Below, in pieces: positions 1-11,582 of a stretch of DNA of 64,000 nt. The translations under genes were made by a program, and so were the position numbers. The DNA lies in assembly GCF_051401765.1 (NCBI RefSeq), contig NC_135066.1:23439501-23503500 (forward strand), read 5' to 3'. The DNA comes from Calliopsis andreniformis. Its lineage: Eukaryota; Arthropoda; Insecta; Hymenoptera; Andrenidae. Numbering within the stretch: position 1 is the first letter of the stretch; each line of letters opens with the position of its first letter. The notes under the pieces were generated by a model that was not told where the DNA came from, made no database searches, and worked only from the letters and a program-made list of their open reading frames with translations.

Positions 1-824
1 CCTACCTAGGTATGTTGAAGAAATTTTGACTCTTTTTTGGTTTTGTTTCGGGAATAGTTTGGTCCGTTGTTTCTGTTAAGATGGAGGTAAATTCTTTGAC
101 TATTCTGTTAATTTCTGGATAAGTGGTCTCAAAGAGGGGGTTCACCAAGGAAATGCTTCATTCAATCGTTTGTTTGATTTTTGTTAAAATTGGGAAGTGG
201 TCACTCTCATATAAATCTGGTATAGTTTTGCCTCTATAAGCTATGTTGGCACTGCATATCGTTAGGTCTATTGAGCTGTAAGTTTCTGTTGCCATGTTGA
301 AGTGTGTTGGTTTGTACTCGTTTAAGATGATTAGATTCAGGTTAGATATGATTTTCTTGACTGTTTTCCCTCTAAGATCAACTTTTTCCCAGCCCCATAT
401 TCTATTATGACTGTTGAAGTGACCTGCAATGATGCATGACTTAGGTAATTTATCGAACATTGTGTTCAATTCACTTTCGTTAAGATCTTGTCTATTAGGT
501 AAAGAAAAGTTGCACAGATGTATGTTTGGTGTTGTATTTATCTTGACTGATGATGCTTCCATCGCAGATGAAATTTTAATTTGTTCGCTGAATGTATAGA
601 GTCAATCATACAGAGTTTGTAACTAGTATGGCAACCTCTCCACTTGCGGTTTGGAAATTTCAGTTAGTAACTTATGAAGTATAGTTCTTCAATTTGATGT
701 TTTGCCCGGGTTTAAAGTGGGTTTTATGTAAACACACAATGTGAGGTTTGTATTCTTTGCGTAGGACCTGTAGATAGGCTAACGTGAAGAAAAAACCGTT
801 AAAATTCCATTGTAGAATCGTTAA
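1..824 (-). pseudogene. LINE A: ORF2 endonuclease (APE type) and linker, Jockey-like, truncated by window edge
   Basis: Remnant of the ORF2 protein of a Jockey-like non-LTR retrotransposon. In a working element this N-terminal AP-endonuclease nicks the target DNA for target-primed reverse transcription. The N-terminal part reads at about 690-820 (NFNGFF start, then an H-K-T-H-F segment where the family has Q-E-T-H-F). After a frameshift the C-terminal part reads at 158-562, with GHFNSHN (family GDFN-H-N), IDLTICS and the closing SDHFPI. Two damaging changes are visible: the catalytic Asp of GDFN is His, and the Glu of QETHF is Lys. A stop follows at about 158, and a linker reads on to base 1, where the window ends. 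The RT part, if present, lies outside. Confident LINE call; clade assignment is by resemblance only. Confidence 0.82.
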
Positions 825-859
825 CATTATTATATTCTAATGGAGACATATTTTGTGAA

Positions 860-1540
860 CTATTGGCCCTTTTTGGTTCTGTAAGACCGTCAGATTCGTT
901 ATTCGTTAAAACTGGGATAGTACTATATGTTACATTGTTGGAATCGTCTGTATCGAGATCATCTAGGTCACTTTTTAACTTCTCAACAGTTCAATATGTT
1001 CTATTTTTTAGACTTCCCTCCTCTAGTAATGGGTATATCTACGATAGTATACAGACTAGTCCGCGTAAGCCTTCTGTATATTTCCGTGCAGGTTCACATA
1101 TGTTTCCCTTTTCTTGTAAGTTCTTCAGCAAACTAGTTAATTGAGTGGTGTCAATAAGATAATTGTAGTTTGGGTTATTTATTATCTTTCCAATTGGTTC
1201 AATTTTTTCACTGATTGTATTTTTAGGTTATTTAGTGTGTTTGGACCTTTCCTTTGGTGTTTCTATGTTGGGTTTTATCTTGTCTATTGGTTTTACAAAC
1301 GCTTGTGTAGATTCACGATCGGTAATGTTGATGTCTTTCAAGCTTACCGGTCTGGATGACGTAGTTAGAGTTTTTTTTGTTAGCGATCGTACCGTTATTA
1401 TTTCCTCGTACTTTCGACCACGTATACTTATAGACACGGCCTGCGTACAGTACGTGTATAGGAACTTTAGGAATCAAGTGAGACAAAGATAACGTGGAAA
1501 GTGTGGCATCATATGTGGGCAAACCATAATTCAAAATGGC
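860..1540 (-). pseudogene. LINE A: probable decayed ORF1 (gag-like)
   Basis: Immediately upstream of the LINE A endonuclease and on the same strand, the minus strand reads as polar, Lys/Thr/Ser-rich fragments in two frames (about 1228-1534), followed by Asp/Asn-rich fragments (about 860-1130). This is the position and composition expected of the C-terminal half of a Jockey ORF1 RNA-binding protein, which packages the element RNA. I cannot see an intact CCHC knuckle. Several stops and frameshifts are present. The call rests mainly on order and strand next to ORF2, so it is weaker than the endonuclease call. Confidence 0.4.
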
Positions 1541-2083
1541 TGATATGAAATTAACTTACATAATAAATTATTAAAAATGGTGCAAACATGCTGTTTTCGA
1601 GCTTGCAAAGAAATCCACAACAATATATAGGCAATAAATTAGTTTATTTTATAATTTACAGTTAGAAATAAATAATTTCACTCCAAACACTTGTGTACTA
1701 TTCGTATTTTTATCACTTGTTTAAGCTAAGATAAGTTTTAAGAAAATAATTAATTAGACACCTTTTATAAAATATTATCACTACCTTAATATCAAATTCA
1801 AATAAATTTTGCAAAATTATAATCTTGAAAATATATTATAATGAGCACTATTTAAAGTTGTAAAAGTGAAGTAAAAATTAATGACTAAATTTTTATACCT
1901 ATAAAAAATATCAGTACGTCTCGAACCACCGAAGTAGTCAGACGTGTCGCGTGTTGAGCGGTGTCTACAAACATAGATCTATACAAATGTATAGTGATAC
2001 ACAGTACTTACAATCATACGACCACTTCGCGTACAATACACATGCGTATAAGATGCGTACAAGCGTATAAATAATATAATAAG
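1541..2083. other. AT-rich interval between head-to-head LINEs A and B
   Basis: No coding sequence seen. The right part (from about 1915) is less AT-rich, contains CGTCTCG and AGACGTGTCGCG, and runs straight into LINE B ORF1, so it may hold the LINE B 5' untranslated region and internal promoter. The left part may contain the 5' end of LINE A. Confidence 0.4.
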
Positions 2084-3255
2084 ATGGCTTCCTTTGAGTG
2101 CAGGAGTAGCCAATTAAATGATAAAACCGTCAACGTTTCTACACAACCCAATCAAATGGAAAAATCCTACGCAAACGCCATATCTTTAGTTGTATACCCA
2201 CCAAAAGACCAAGTAATTGTTATAGAATCAAAAGAAGGAATAACCATTAAGGAATATATCAGTAAAATAGCTACACTAACCAACGCTAATAATATTAGAT
2301 TTGTCTCTTGAATATCAAACAATCGAATATGTATCTTCCTCGCAACTAAACAAATAGCCGAACATATCACCACCAACCACAGAACTATAAATATCAAAGA
2401 CGAAACAGTGTCAAACAGATCACTCATCAACAAACACAAACGTGTAATTATTTCAAACGTATGTCCCATTATCTCACGCGAAACTGTCGAAGCTGAAATT
2501 AAGAAAAGAAACATTAGGATGACAACGAAACTATCATATTTAAGAGCAGGTATGAAGGAACCACTGTTTCTCACACATTATAAGTTTTCGGAGACAAGTG
2601 TATATTGATCCCGACGACGGACATAAACTTCCCTAATCGATTCCAATAATTTACGATAGCACAATGTATCGGATTTACATCTCTACTGGTAATATGATAT
2701 GTTTTACTTGCAAGCGAGAAGGACATATCGCTACTCATTGTCCTAATGACACACCTGTTATGACAGAAAAAACTACCGAAACAGCTAATGAAAAGGGCAC
2801 AGAATTATTAATGTTGAAGGGACCATTCGACCCAATGGAATTGGAACCAAGTCAGTCTACTCCCAACACAAGTAATGTTAGTGAATATCATCAACTAACA
2901 CCTACAGAAAATAACAGTGTTAATTTGTTTAATAAAAGATATTTATCCAACGGTTCTAGCGTCTCATCCGTATAAATGAAGTCTCATCAGAGGTAAATGA
3001 ATATTCCACGAATCAATATCCGCTAAAGAAAAAGAATAAAATTCGAAAAATAGATAACAACGAAACTAAATGCACACAAGAAGTAGCCAAAATTAAAACA
3101 GTAGAAGAACTGATCTCCGCTATTAAAGAAGTAATTGAATCATCTTTAAAAAAAATTGCACTCAATTACAATCAATTTAAAAACTTCATTGAAAACTCTT
3201 TTGGCACATATGACCCTATTATCATAGCAAAAGATTATACAGATAAACAGTTTTA
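2084..3255 (+). pseudogene. LINE B ORF1 (gag-like, one CCHC zinc knuckle)
   Basis: Remnant of the ORF1 RNA-binding protein. An ATG at 2084 opens a 75-codon frame; the frame then breaks and continues at 2408-2608 (VIISNVCPIISRETV-type segment, the RRM-like region) and 2664-2975. Here a CCHC knuckle is clear: C-F-T-C-K-R-E-G-H-I-A-T-H-C. A Glu/Thr/Ser-rich tail follows, and after another frameshift the C-terminal part reads to about 3255 with a GTYDPII-type ending. At least three frame breaks. The same RRM-like plus knuckle arrangement is seen in LINE C, so B and C look like related families. The start at 2084 is the first ATG with ORF1-like content after an in-frame stop-rich leader. Confidence 0.75.
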
Positions 3256-4216
3256 GATGATTTGCACGACAGTAGTCATTTCCCAATTCTAATGCGTATG
3301 GGAAATCCCCTCTCCAGTTCAAATTCTCACCAATTTTTTCCTAAATGCAAATTGAAGAAAGCAAACTGGGTACTGTACAAAGAACTTGTAACAAAATATT
3401 TAGAGGAAACACAAATATTATACCAGACAAATACAGCAAATACAATGGTGAAAACACTTTCCCAGGTCATTATCAGAGCAGCCAATGAAGTCATAGGATT
3501 AACAACCGCACAAAAAGAAAGAAAATTGGTAGCAAGGTTGGACGACCAGTGCAAAGAAGCAATAAAACTAGCTAAATATACTTTTAAACGATATGAAAAG
3601 CATAAATCTGTAGAAAACATGATTAACTATAAAAGGACTCGATCTGATGCCAGAAGAACCATTAACGAAAGCAAGAAAGATAGCTGGAACAAATGTGTAT
3701 CGACTAAAACCAAAAACTGCAATGATAAAGAAATCTGGAACCAAATAAACACACTTAAAGGATACCAAAAGAGTGTACCACCATTTATTGAACGCGAAGA
3801 CAAATCCTACACAAATAATCCACAAGAAATAGTCAACATCTTAGCAGCTATCTTTGCCAAAAATTCTAACTTAAGTAACTATTCAAAAATATTTAGGCAA
3901 CAAAGAAAACAAAGAAAAAGAAATAATGCAGGGTAGTAAAGAATGTTCACATCCATACCTCAATGATCCATTCTGAATGAAGGAACTAAATGACGCTATT
4001 ACAAATTCTAACAATTCATCTCCTGGACCCGACAACATCCTTACTATCCTCCTAAAAAATATGGATCTAACAGGAAAAGAAATACTGCTCCAAATATACA
4101 ATAATGTATGGATGAACAATTGCTTTCCTAAGAAATGGAATGAAGCCATCGTCATCCCAATCCCAAACCCCGGTAAAGATCAATCTAAAATATGTAACTA
4201 TAGACCTGTGGCGTGT
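3256..4216 (+). pseudogene. LINE B ORF2: endonuclease tail, linker and RT N-terminus
   Basis: The sequence enters ORF2 at the very end of the endonuclease (L-H-D-S-S-H-F-P-I at about 3260-3290, matching the family SDHFPI), so roughly 600 bases of endonuclease are absent. A Lys-rich linker of about 210 residues follows to 3936, with WNKCVSTKTKNCND and WNQINTLKGY. After a frameshift, 3977-4216 reads as RT N-terminus: SSPGPDNI, FPKKWNEAIVIPIPNPGKD and NYRPVA. Reading stops there; the fingers-palm core with the F/YADD catalytic motif is missing. Inactive. Confidence 0.85.
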
Positions 4217-4399
4217 GTAACGGCCAACTCGCCCTTGCTGTGATGAATTCGCTCACAAACCCTTGTGAGCGAAGAAGTCAAAAGAAAAGACAGGAAATCG
4301 TAAATAACTAAAGAAAACTAGAAAAGATAAAGCTATGAAAACTAAAGACAAATATGCCTAACAACGAATTCATCGAAGCAAGTGCGAGTTGGCTGTTAA
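4217..4399. mobile_element. Short TIR element with TTAA-like flanks, at the RT gap of LINE B
   Basis: Imperfect terminal inverted repeats of about 30 bases bound this block. The left end reads CGGCCAACTCGCCCTTGCT from 4221; the right end is its complement (AGCAAGTGCGAGTTGGCTG, ending at 4395), and the match continues inward to GATGAATTCG. The flanks are GTAA (4217-4220) and TTAA (4396-4399), compatible with a TTAA duplication as in piggyBac-type elements. Just inside the left arm is a perfect 8-base hairpin, GCTCACAA...TTGTGAGC (4251-4270). There is no coding capacity. The piggyBac link is inferred from TTAA only. Confidence 0.65.
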
Positions 4400-4972
4400 C
4401 ACATGCCACATTACAATTAATAAAACTCAGGACACAAATACCAGCTCTGAAATGAACACATATATTCAAGAATTATACCACAACCTATCAAGATCTGGAA
4501 AAGAAATTGTGATAGTATGGATCTCATCTCACAAAAATATCTATGGAAATAAAATAGCTGACCTCGCTGTAAAACTCGCAACTACAGATAAACCGGGAAA
4601 TCAACCTATATGCAGCACACCAGCTGACGTAAACAAATATATCCAAGAATTACTCAAGGAAAGCTGGAACACAGTATGGTAAACCTTCAACATCAGTACT
4701 CTCCACAAGACAATACCAAATTTTTACGACTTGAATACCAACCCAGACTTCAAACGCACCGAATAACTTATAATTACCAGAATTAGATCAAAACATACAA
4801 AGTTGACACATGTGCACTTACTTGAAAACAAATCTCCTCCTATATGTGATATTTGCAACACAAGATTATCAATAAACCATATTATCACAGAATGTCCACT
4901 CTACAACGAAGAAAGAACAAAACACGGTCTAAGTGACAACATGAACAATATTCTTACATTACTCTCCTTTTA
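4400..4972 (+). pseudogene. LINE B ORF2: RNase H domain and C-terminal Cys-His motif
   Basis: The C-terminal part of ORF2 resumes after the TIR element. IVIVWISSHKNIYGNKIADL (about 4513-4566) is the C-terminal block of a LINE RNase H domain (family form WIPSHxGIxGNExAD), so the domain is present only in its last part. After a TAA at about 4680 and a second stop near 4764, the same reading continues with THVHLLENKSPPICDICNTR and INHIITECPLYNEER (about 4800-4920), the Cys-Cys-His-Cys motif that closes Jockey-like ORF2 proteins. It ends near 4972 and leads to the A-rich 3' end at about 5100. Confidence 0.85.
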
Positions 4973-5104
4973 ACAAAGCATTCTCAACTTCTGCAACGAC
5001 ATCAAAATATCCAATAGGTTATGAACAGTTTCTCCACCGACAATTGATGTAGTCACTAATAACCTTTGTAGTTGATGCGTCTCTAAATGCTAAATAAAAA
5101 AAAA

Positions 5105-5639
5105 GATTACCTTATATATTTTAAGAGGAATATATGTATACATCTATTTATTTATTTCTTATAAAAATTATCAGCATAATTAAGCCGAACATTAAAGTAG
5201 TTTTACATGTTTGAAACATTGGTAAGGTAAATTAGACATATGTCCCAATGCATAAATGCTTAAGATGTCAAATCTCCCACTAAGTAACCAACCTAAAACT
5301 GTATCCCCCTACTTTAATTATAATGTTCTAGAAACTGAGGATACTGTTTTATGATACTAGTGTTTGTGTTCAATTCGGTGTATCTAATACATTAGAATTT
5401 AAGTCTAAAATTGAATAAAACTAACTGTTATTACATTAAACATATGTACATATGTACTTATGTACTTATGTACAACATATGTACATAGTTAACTACTGGG
5501 ACATTTACCTTATATCACTCTTTTGAAATTGTATAGGTCGTATAGATATATTGTACTAGCATTGCTTATACATCTTGCCCACATGTGACGTCACGTAGAT
5601 GTTTTATCTTTTCTTCAGGGAAATTATCTGACCCCTTGT
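5105..5639. other. AT-rich interval, no gene seen
   Basis: Nothing coding recognised. It contains the TATGTAC-type short repeat described separately. Confidence 0.5.
5441..5488. repeat. TATGTAC-type imperfect tandem and palindromic repeat
   Basis: ATGTAC occurs five times within 48 bases, spaced by one to several bases (ACATATGTACATATGTACTT and onward). The unit is itself near-palindromic, so the block can fold into a cruciform. Simple repeat. Confidence 0.7.
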
Positions 5640-6085
5640 CTATAAGTGTATATGGACTAAGCCTCGTTCGATGTCAGTTACTTCTGCTGTATGAGACAGC
5701 TTCTTCGTGATGATGACTGTTACGGTTCGTCGTGGGAGGAGTGGAGTATTGAGAGCAGGGAATTTGCTACATTGACAGTTTTCAGTAGTTTTTTTGGTCT
5801 TCGGGCAAGTCTTAGCAATGTGTCTCCCTTTATTAAAGTTGAAGTAATTAAGAGTGTCTGTAGATGCGAAGATTCTACGTTGCATTTCTTCGTATGATAC
5901 TAGCTCAGGAGATGAGCACTTCCTGGGCCTTGTAGGCCAGCTCTCATAAGGGTTAGTATTGAAAATTCTAATGTTATTTTTTATTAGGACCTTTTGTATG
6001 ATTTCGTGCGGGATCGTTGGGGAAACATTTGAATGTTTATATAGAATGATTCGCTGGAAAGGGTCTTATGCTTCGGTTTGTCTTG
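5640..6085 (-). pseudogene. LINE C: ORF1 fragment with degenerate zinc knuckle
   Basis: The minus strand from about 6070 downward reads, with one frame change, an RRM-like segment (SNVSPTIPHEIIQKVLIKNN), then ESWPTRPRKCSS and YEEMQRRIFAS. It continues into a knuckle-like block, YFNFNKGRHIAKTC (about 5800-5850), where the first two Cys of CCHC are replaced by Tyr/Phe and Asn. A Thr/Lys-rich tail follows and the frame closes at 5640. The layout parallels LINE B ORF1. No ORF2 follows, so this is an isolated fragment. Repeat X copy 1 begins directly upstream. Confidence 0.65.
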
Positions 6086-6102
6086 TTGATATTGAATCTC
6101 TG

Positions 6103-6583
6103 TTGCAATAGAGGCTTCTATTGAAGCCCCTGACTATCATTACTGTTACGAGGGAGTTGTGGTGTCATTATCATTACTGAATTTCTTTACTAAAGGACCC
6201 ACTAAGTATTTCTTACTCAAGTAAGCTACTAACCGTAGCATAACCAATGATTTTTGTAAATTGATTTCTTATCATAAAAATGAAGGTGTACTCTATAGGG
6301 TGAAACATGATTTTCGTGTAGCATATACAAGTAGCGTCAAAAATATTTTTAATGGGAAATACACTGTAGCGGAAGAAATGAAATTAAAAGTGACATCTGT
6401 TGGGACTACCATATTAGTAATGTTTTAGTAGAAGATTAAATTATTGCGCTTTGCATTATCCAATGATTTTAATAGATTTGTTCCCCCTAATATATTAAAT
6501 TGGTTTCTTCAAATAATATAATTGATGCTTTGTGGGAGATTGGTCTCTGTAGGGTATTCCCACACTTCCTATACTTCCTATTA
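6103..6583 (+). repeat. Dispersed repeat X, copy 1
   Basis: About 480 bases that recur at 11583-12003 (opposite strand) and 12262-12605 (same strand). Shared landmarks in order are CCCCTGACTATCATTACT, AAGTATTTCTTACTCAAGTA, TTTTTATGATAAGAAATC (on the opposite strand), AGAAGATTAAATTAT and GATGCTTTGTGGGAGAT. Stops occur at matching places in two of the copies, so the conserved part is probably not coding in those frames. A decayed reading on the minus strand (FPLKIF, ATRKSC, SKKYLVG) keeps some likeness between copies. Family not recognised. Confidence 0.75.
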
Positions 6584-7384
6584 TATTTTCTAAATATTAT
6601 GTACGTGAATAATACTAGATTATTAACGTTTTATACTCCATCCGACTATGAATCAGTATAAAAAATTATGTGAATAGCAGGTGAAGTCTCAAGTAAAGGC
6701 AAGTGCAAGCTAATCGGGACGCTCGGGTGATTCAGGCGAGTATGAAGTATGGACGGGCTAATTAGCCGTGGGTTATTCAAGTTTAACAAGATTTGAGGGC
6801 GGGCAGTACAGGCGAATCAAGAAACAGTCGGGTGACGGGTGAGTCAAACTCGCATATTGCAGATCTCTGGTTTAGACTATTGCTAAATGGTAAAAAAGAC
6901 TTCGTCTTATAGCTCAAATATATCCAAACCTGAAAATATTAAGTCATTAACAGTAGTTTATAGAATAAGTAAAAACGATTGCTTTTTAATTTGTTTTGCT
7001 CTTGAAACAATGAAATAGCGAGTCACGTCACCGAAAGTAAAATGGGAGGGGGGCAGATGAATAGAGTGTAAGTGGTAATTCTACAAACGGTTACTATGCC
7101 ACGACCTTCTTTCGACTACTTTCACAGCTAAGTATTATGATTACGACCAGTCTAACCGTTAGTCGTGAGCACTAATGACTGCTCTTTGGCCGAAAGCAGT
7201 TGTTGGCCAGTGCTGCTATAGACTAACATTGTATCTGCATAAACTAGTTCATGTTATATATTATATAGTATAATGTTTATATTGTATAACATTATATATT
7301 ACATAAATTTGAAAGAACTGAACATACAAGTATGAGTTATTATATCTTTCAAGAGCTTAATGATCTTTCAAAATATTAACTACA
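6584..7384. other. No gene seen; contains short GC-rich CGGGTGA-like patch and AT palindrome
   Basis: Bases about 6710-6850 hold loosely repeated CGGGTGATTCAGGCGAG-like words. Bases about 7245-7310 form an AT-only near-palindrome (ATGTTATATATTATATAG against its complement). No recognisable coding sequence. Confidence 0.4.
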
Positions 7385-8640
7385 GATTATTTTCCCCGCG
7401 TCCAGCTAGCGTTTGCTCGAGGCAGGGGTGCTTGATAAACCTCGCCGTTTCTGCCCTGTAAGACTCTTGGTAAAAGGAACAATCGTCTAGATAGGCGCCA
7501 GGCACTTTTCGTGCCGAGTAACGAAAAATCTGAAAAGTTTATAGTACTTCAGCTAGCTCGTGGGAGAGGAAAAGTCGTGGGTCGGAACCGCGGAGAAGAT
7601 GTTAGCCTCCATGGCAAGGTAATGACGACACGGCGTGTATCTTCCACAGGTGTTTATTACAAGAAAATCAGCAACGGAAGATCAGTGCAGGTTTTCGACA
7701 ACAGAGTCAGGTACGCACCCACGACAATCGGTACGCGTGGACTCGACCGTTACAAAGTTTGTGTCGGTCGTAATGACACCAAAATCAAGCGAGAACAATC
7801 AGCACGAAATAACCACAACGATAACGTTTGAGACAGCCCTGGAGAAAACCCGAATCTCGCTTTGCACTACGGCACTTCGTGCCCGATAATTGAGACCAAA
7901 GTAATCTGTGTAACTTACCCTAATAATCGCTGATAATTCTCTAGCAATTGTCCCTTTTTATGAATCGGCAACGAGTGACGACGTTCGGCACGCGCGATGC
8001 GACCCCCAGATTGGCGGCACATCCCTCCTCTGCGCAAGTGCAACAGTCCCTTGGCATACTCACTATGCTCCAAGCGCGTATACTAGGTGCGGGCCTCCCG
8101 AAATAGGTTGCTTCTCTCCGGCGAGGAACTGCAGTTCTTCGGTATCGTGAAGGTTTCCCCAAGACTTCCTATGGCTCCTGTTGCCTGGGCAACAACCTCT
8201 GGACTCGCCTCCACCCTCGCCTTCCTCTTAAACCTCTCTGGAAGATCAGCATTACGGGACCATCCCTGGACTCACATTCGGCAAATTTCTTTTGGCTTCT
8301 CTGATCCTCCGCGGAAGCGCAAGTCCCTCAACTCTGAGGGTGGAGGGTCTCTGTACCATTCGGTGTTAATACGGCGTTTGAATCCGGAAACTACACGGCC
8401 GGGGGACGGGGACGGCCTCGGGGTCCCTTAGGTTCCTACTACGGCCCTGAAACGTCTTGCGCGCTCGGCATGGAGTCCCTCGAAATTAGTGGCGATTCGA
8501 ATTCACGGTATTTTCTTCCAAGAGGCGTCTCTCAGCACGTGTTTCGCAAGATACCCCTACGGTTCTTCTCGGCACTAAATTCACTAAACCCGGGAACGGC
8601 GCTATGCGCAACGTCACATGACAAAACAAACGTTGACTTC
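7385..8640. other. GC-rich island without recognised coding
   Basis: A sharp change to GC-rich sequence with many CpG, unlike the AT-rich surroundings. The longest frames (7511-7831 plus, 106 codons; 8087-8431 plus, 114 codons) show no family motif and no codon pattern that persuades me. It could be the non-coding part of a GC-rich retroelement or a host exon or promoter island. A similar island lies at 21.3-22.6 kb, but I saw no clear base-level match between the two. Confidence 0.35.
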
Positions 8641-11582
8641 CAAGTCATCAATACATAGACGATGAATATGCGTCTATTTGCATAAATTAAAGTAATATTA
8701 ATTTATCTAAGAGTTAATAAATGCTTCTAATGAAATGAAGAATCATAATAATACGACATAAAATAGACAAAATAATTTATTAGATACTCCTTCCTTTAAA
8801 ATTAGAATCATTTTTTTATATTCCGTCAGTGTACGTTAATGTAACGTAGTAACCAGAAGCAATAGTTAACAAAACATTTCAGAATCGAATGAAAAAGAAA
8901 CATGAATAATGACGGAATAATAGATTCAGCAATCGATAAGTCTGAATACTTATCACAAATGACACAAATTAACTTGAAGAACACTTTAATTAGTAGTGAT
9001 AAGTGACAAGCCTACACTTATTAACGTTTCATTTATCATGATTAATTTATGAGTCAAATCTTCCCTACTAGTAGTCTGATTGTTTACGCATTTAGGTAAA
9101 AGCGACCTAGGATCAACTTAGCATATCCTTGACGTCGCTACCCCCTATCAAAGAGTAGATTATATAGTATCGAAAAGGATCATGGAATAATAGCTTCGTG
9201 CTTGGTTTCCGTAAAGGTGAGTATACGATAAAAAACAGGGGCATATTCTTTCTAAAGAGCAAATCACTTTTTCCCGGCTTTAGGTGGGCAACATCAACTC
9301 ACCCATGGTTATTTTAATTTATGATCAGTATTTTTATGTGCATGTGCGAGAGTAGAAGTTGTATTTAATCCATTTGGAGAGTGGATAAACGTATCAAAAT
9401 ACTGGGACTACGGGATTGGATAAATGGGAAGATGACCCGAGCACAGAAATCGCGCGAGGTTACAGTTTTATAGACCTCTTTCCCATACAAGAACTCTTCA
9501 CTCACCTCGTTTATGTCTACCCATCTATGCTTCCACTTTAGTGGCCCCCAAACTTGCACTGTATAAAGTGAAAAATAATGGATAGGGGATTAAAAACATT
9601 TTACGAAAGGAAATTTTTTTTCAAAAATAGAACAAATTCCACTATCTGGAATAAAGTTTCAGTTGCAAGTTTAGATCACTAAAAACTGAACATTCCTTTT
9701 GCCTGCTTCCCTATTAATTTCCGGAAATAACATTTTTTCTGGAACTTTGTCTAATTACTATCAATTGTGCAATATTTTTCCTTATCTATGATTCCAGCAA
9801 AAAATAATGTAGATATTTAGGTCACATTTAGTGTTCAGGTCAGGAAGTGCTTTTGCATCAAATGATTATATTGGAACATTTTTTTCTAAACAATTTTCAT
9901 AAAGCGGTTCCTGTACAACCAAGTTATACCTACATATGTCTTATAAATATTTGTTATAGATACTGAATAATAATATATAGACGTTACCGAAACTAAGACT
10001 GTCTATTTGTTGTTTGATTTCACATTTTTTTATTTTTCACTCCATTGTCCTCGATTTTTCTTTTTCATTGACTTACACCATTAAACCCTTTGAATGAGAC
10101 TCGGAAACTGGCAAACTCTTGAGGATATAATCCTCCTGGTTTTCCAAGACTACGGTGCTTCCGACAACATGAAAGCTCACTCATGCGATATTATATGAAA
10201 ATTATTCAGCTTTAATCTAGTTTGCTCTTAGACTTTCAACTTAGTAAGTTTTGTCCAAACGATCATGTTTTACGATATTTTAAATTCACTCTGTTCTTCG
10301 AAGACAATGGCATCGTTATTAGGTTCTCAATATGTTACATTTATGCTTACGAGGGTTTCTATATTTTTAGAAAATTGTGTTTACCCAAACTTGGTTCATT
10401 ATAAAAAGATAGCAGTTCTTGTAAGCCCAAAGTTTCCTTTTCTTCTATGTGATGAATTTATCCACCTTTGATTTTTAAATAGCTTTATTATCTAAAGCTT
10501 CGTTTAAATTAATCAAGTTACTTGAATCAGGGATGAGCAAGCAGAATGCCAATGCTCTGGTTAACTGTTGAACTATACCCGTATAGTCGATGTCAAGTAT
10601 GTGCGGAGCACAACCAATACTACCGTGCACATTGGAGTTTTGCGCATGAAAAACCTTAATCGTGAATATCTTTGAATCCGTAGTTCAGATCTAAAATTCA
10701 ATGATATTATCACAATATAATGTTGGTACAATTTTTCGATTAAGCCCAGTTTCGTAAAAATCGGTGCATCTGCTACTGAGATCTCGTGATATGATCTAAA
10801 AAAGTACCGCTTTCAATATTTTATTTTCAAGATTTTCTTCTCCTAGGGCTGGATGTTCACAGGCCGGCGCAGACGAACCATACATTATGGGAGGGGCATA
10901 TGGCGCGGCAGATTACCAGTTCTCGATGCTTGGGTCTTAAAAATCAAAATTTCATCAATATTTAATCCACATTTCTTTAATGACGTCTGTAAACGATCAA
11001 TATATCGTTAATAATTTTCGGTACTAACGATAATTAATTATCTTGTATGAGCTCCGGTACAGAATAAGAGTTGCTCTTCTTCTTACTTGTGTACAGGCTT
11101 CGAAAGAATAATAATATTAAACAAATTATATATTGATTTCATGGCGATAATAATCACTTTTCCATTGTAAACCAGTCGTATAGTTTCAATGTTTCAGCGT
11201 ATGTGTTACTTTAACACAAATCAATGCTTAATCCATTTAAACATAAGGAAAAAAATGTACTTATTTTGCAGCCATTTATGAAATCAATACGTTATTGACA
11301 ACTGCGTACTTTACAATTCTTCAATTCCCGTTCTTTTGATGACTAGCAGCATTGGATTTCATTCAAGAATATATTACGGCACTTCATAAATAAAATTAAA
11401 CAATTCATTACATGATTAAATAAGATGCTTTAACTCAAAAAGATGCATAGTATTTCTCCTTTAGGCAAAAATCAGTTTGATTAACAGTAATCAAACTTTA
11501 ATACAATGTCACAAAAAAGCGTGGAATCCCTCCCAAAAACCTTAAAAAGGTAAAAAAGGCGCGACAACTACATGTTATTTTT
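8641..11582. other. AT-rich interval, no gene seen
   Basis: Only short frames without motifs (for example 64 codons at 9365-9559 minus). The patch at about 10600-10860 (TCGTGAATATC, AAAATCGGTGCATC) resembles generic interspersed-repeat sequence, but I could not define ends. Confidence 0.4.

Larger units (their letters stand above)
2084..5104 (+). mobile_element. LINE B: Jockey-like non-LTR retrotransposon, internally deleted
   Basis: The order ORF1 with CCHC knuckle, endonuclease tail, RT N-terminus, RNase H, C-terminal Cys-His motif, then a short tail ending in an A-run at about 5091-5102 is the order of a Jockey-clade LINE on the plus strand. Two segments are missing: most of the endonuclease (junction near 3255) and the RT catalytic core (junction near 4217-4400, where a TIR element sits). 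The element cannot move. No target-site duplication could be fixed because the 5' end is uncertain. Confidence 0.85.

Noticed and set aside
5640..6583. Repeat X as the 5' untranslated region of LINE C
   Set aside because: Copies 2 and 3 of X are not followed by any LINE sequence, so the adjacency in copy 1 is not evidence of one element.
7511..7831. 106-codon frame in the first GC-rich island as a gene
   Set aside because: Basic, motif-free product; a second frame overlaps it and the composition explains the lack of stops.
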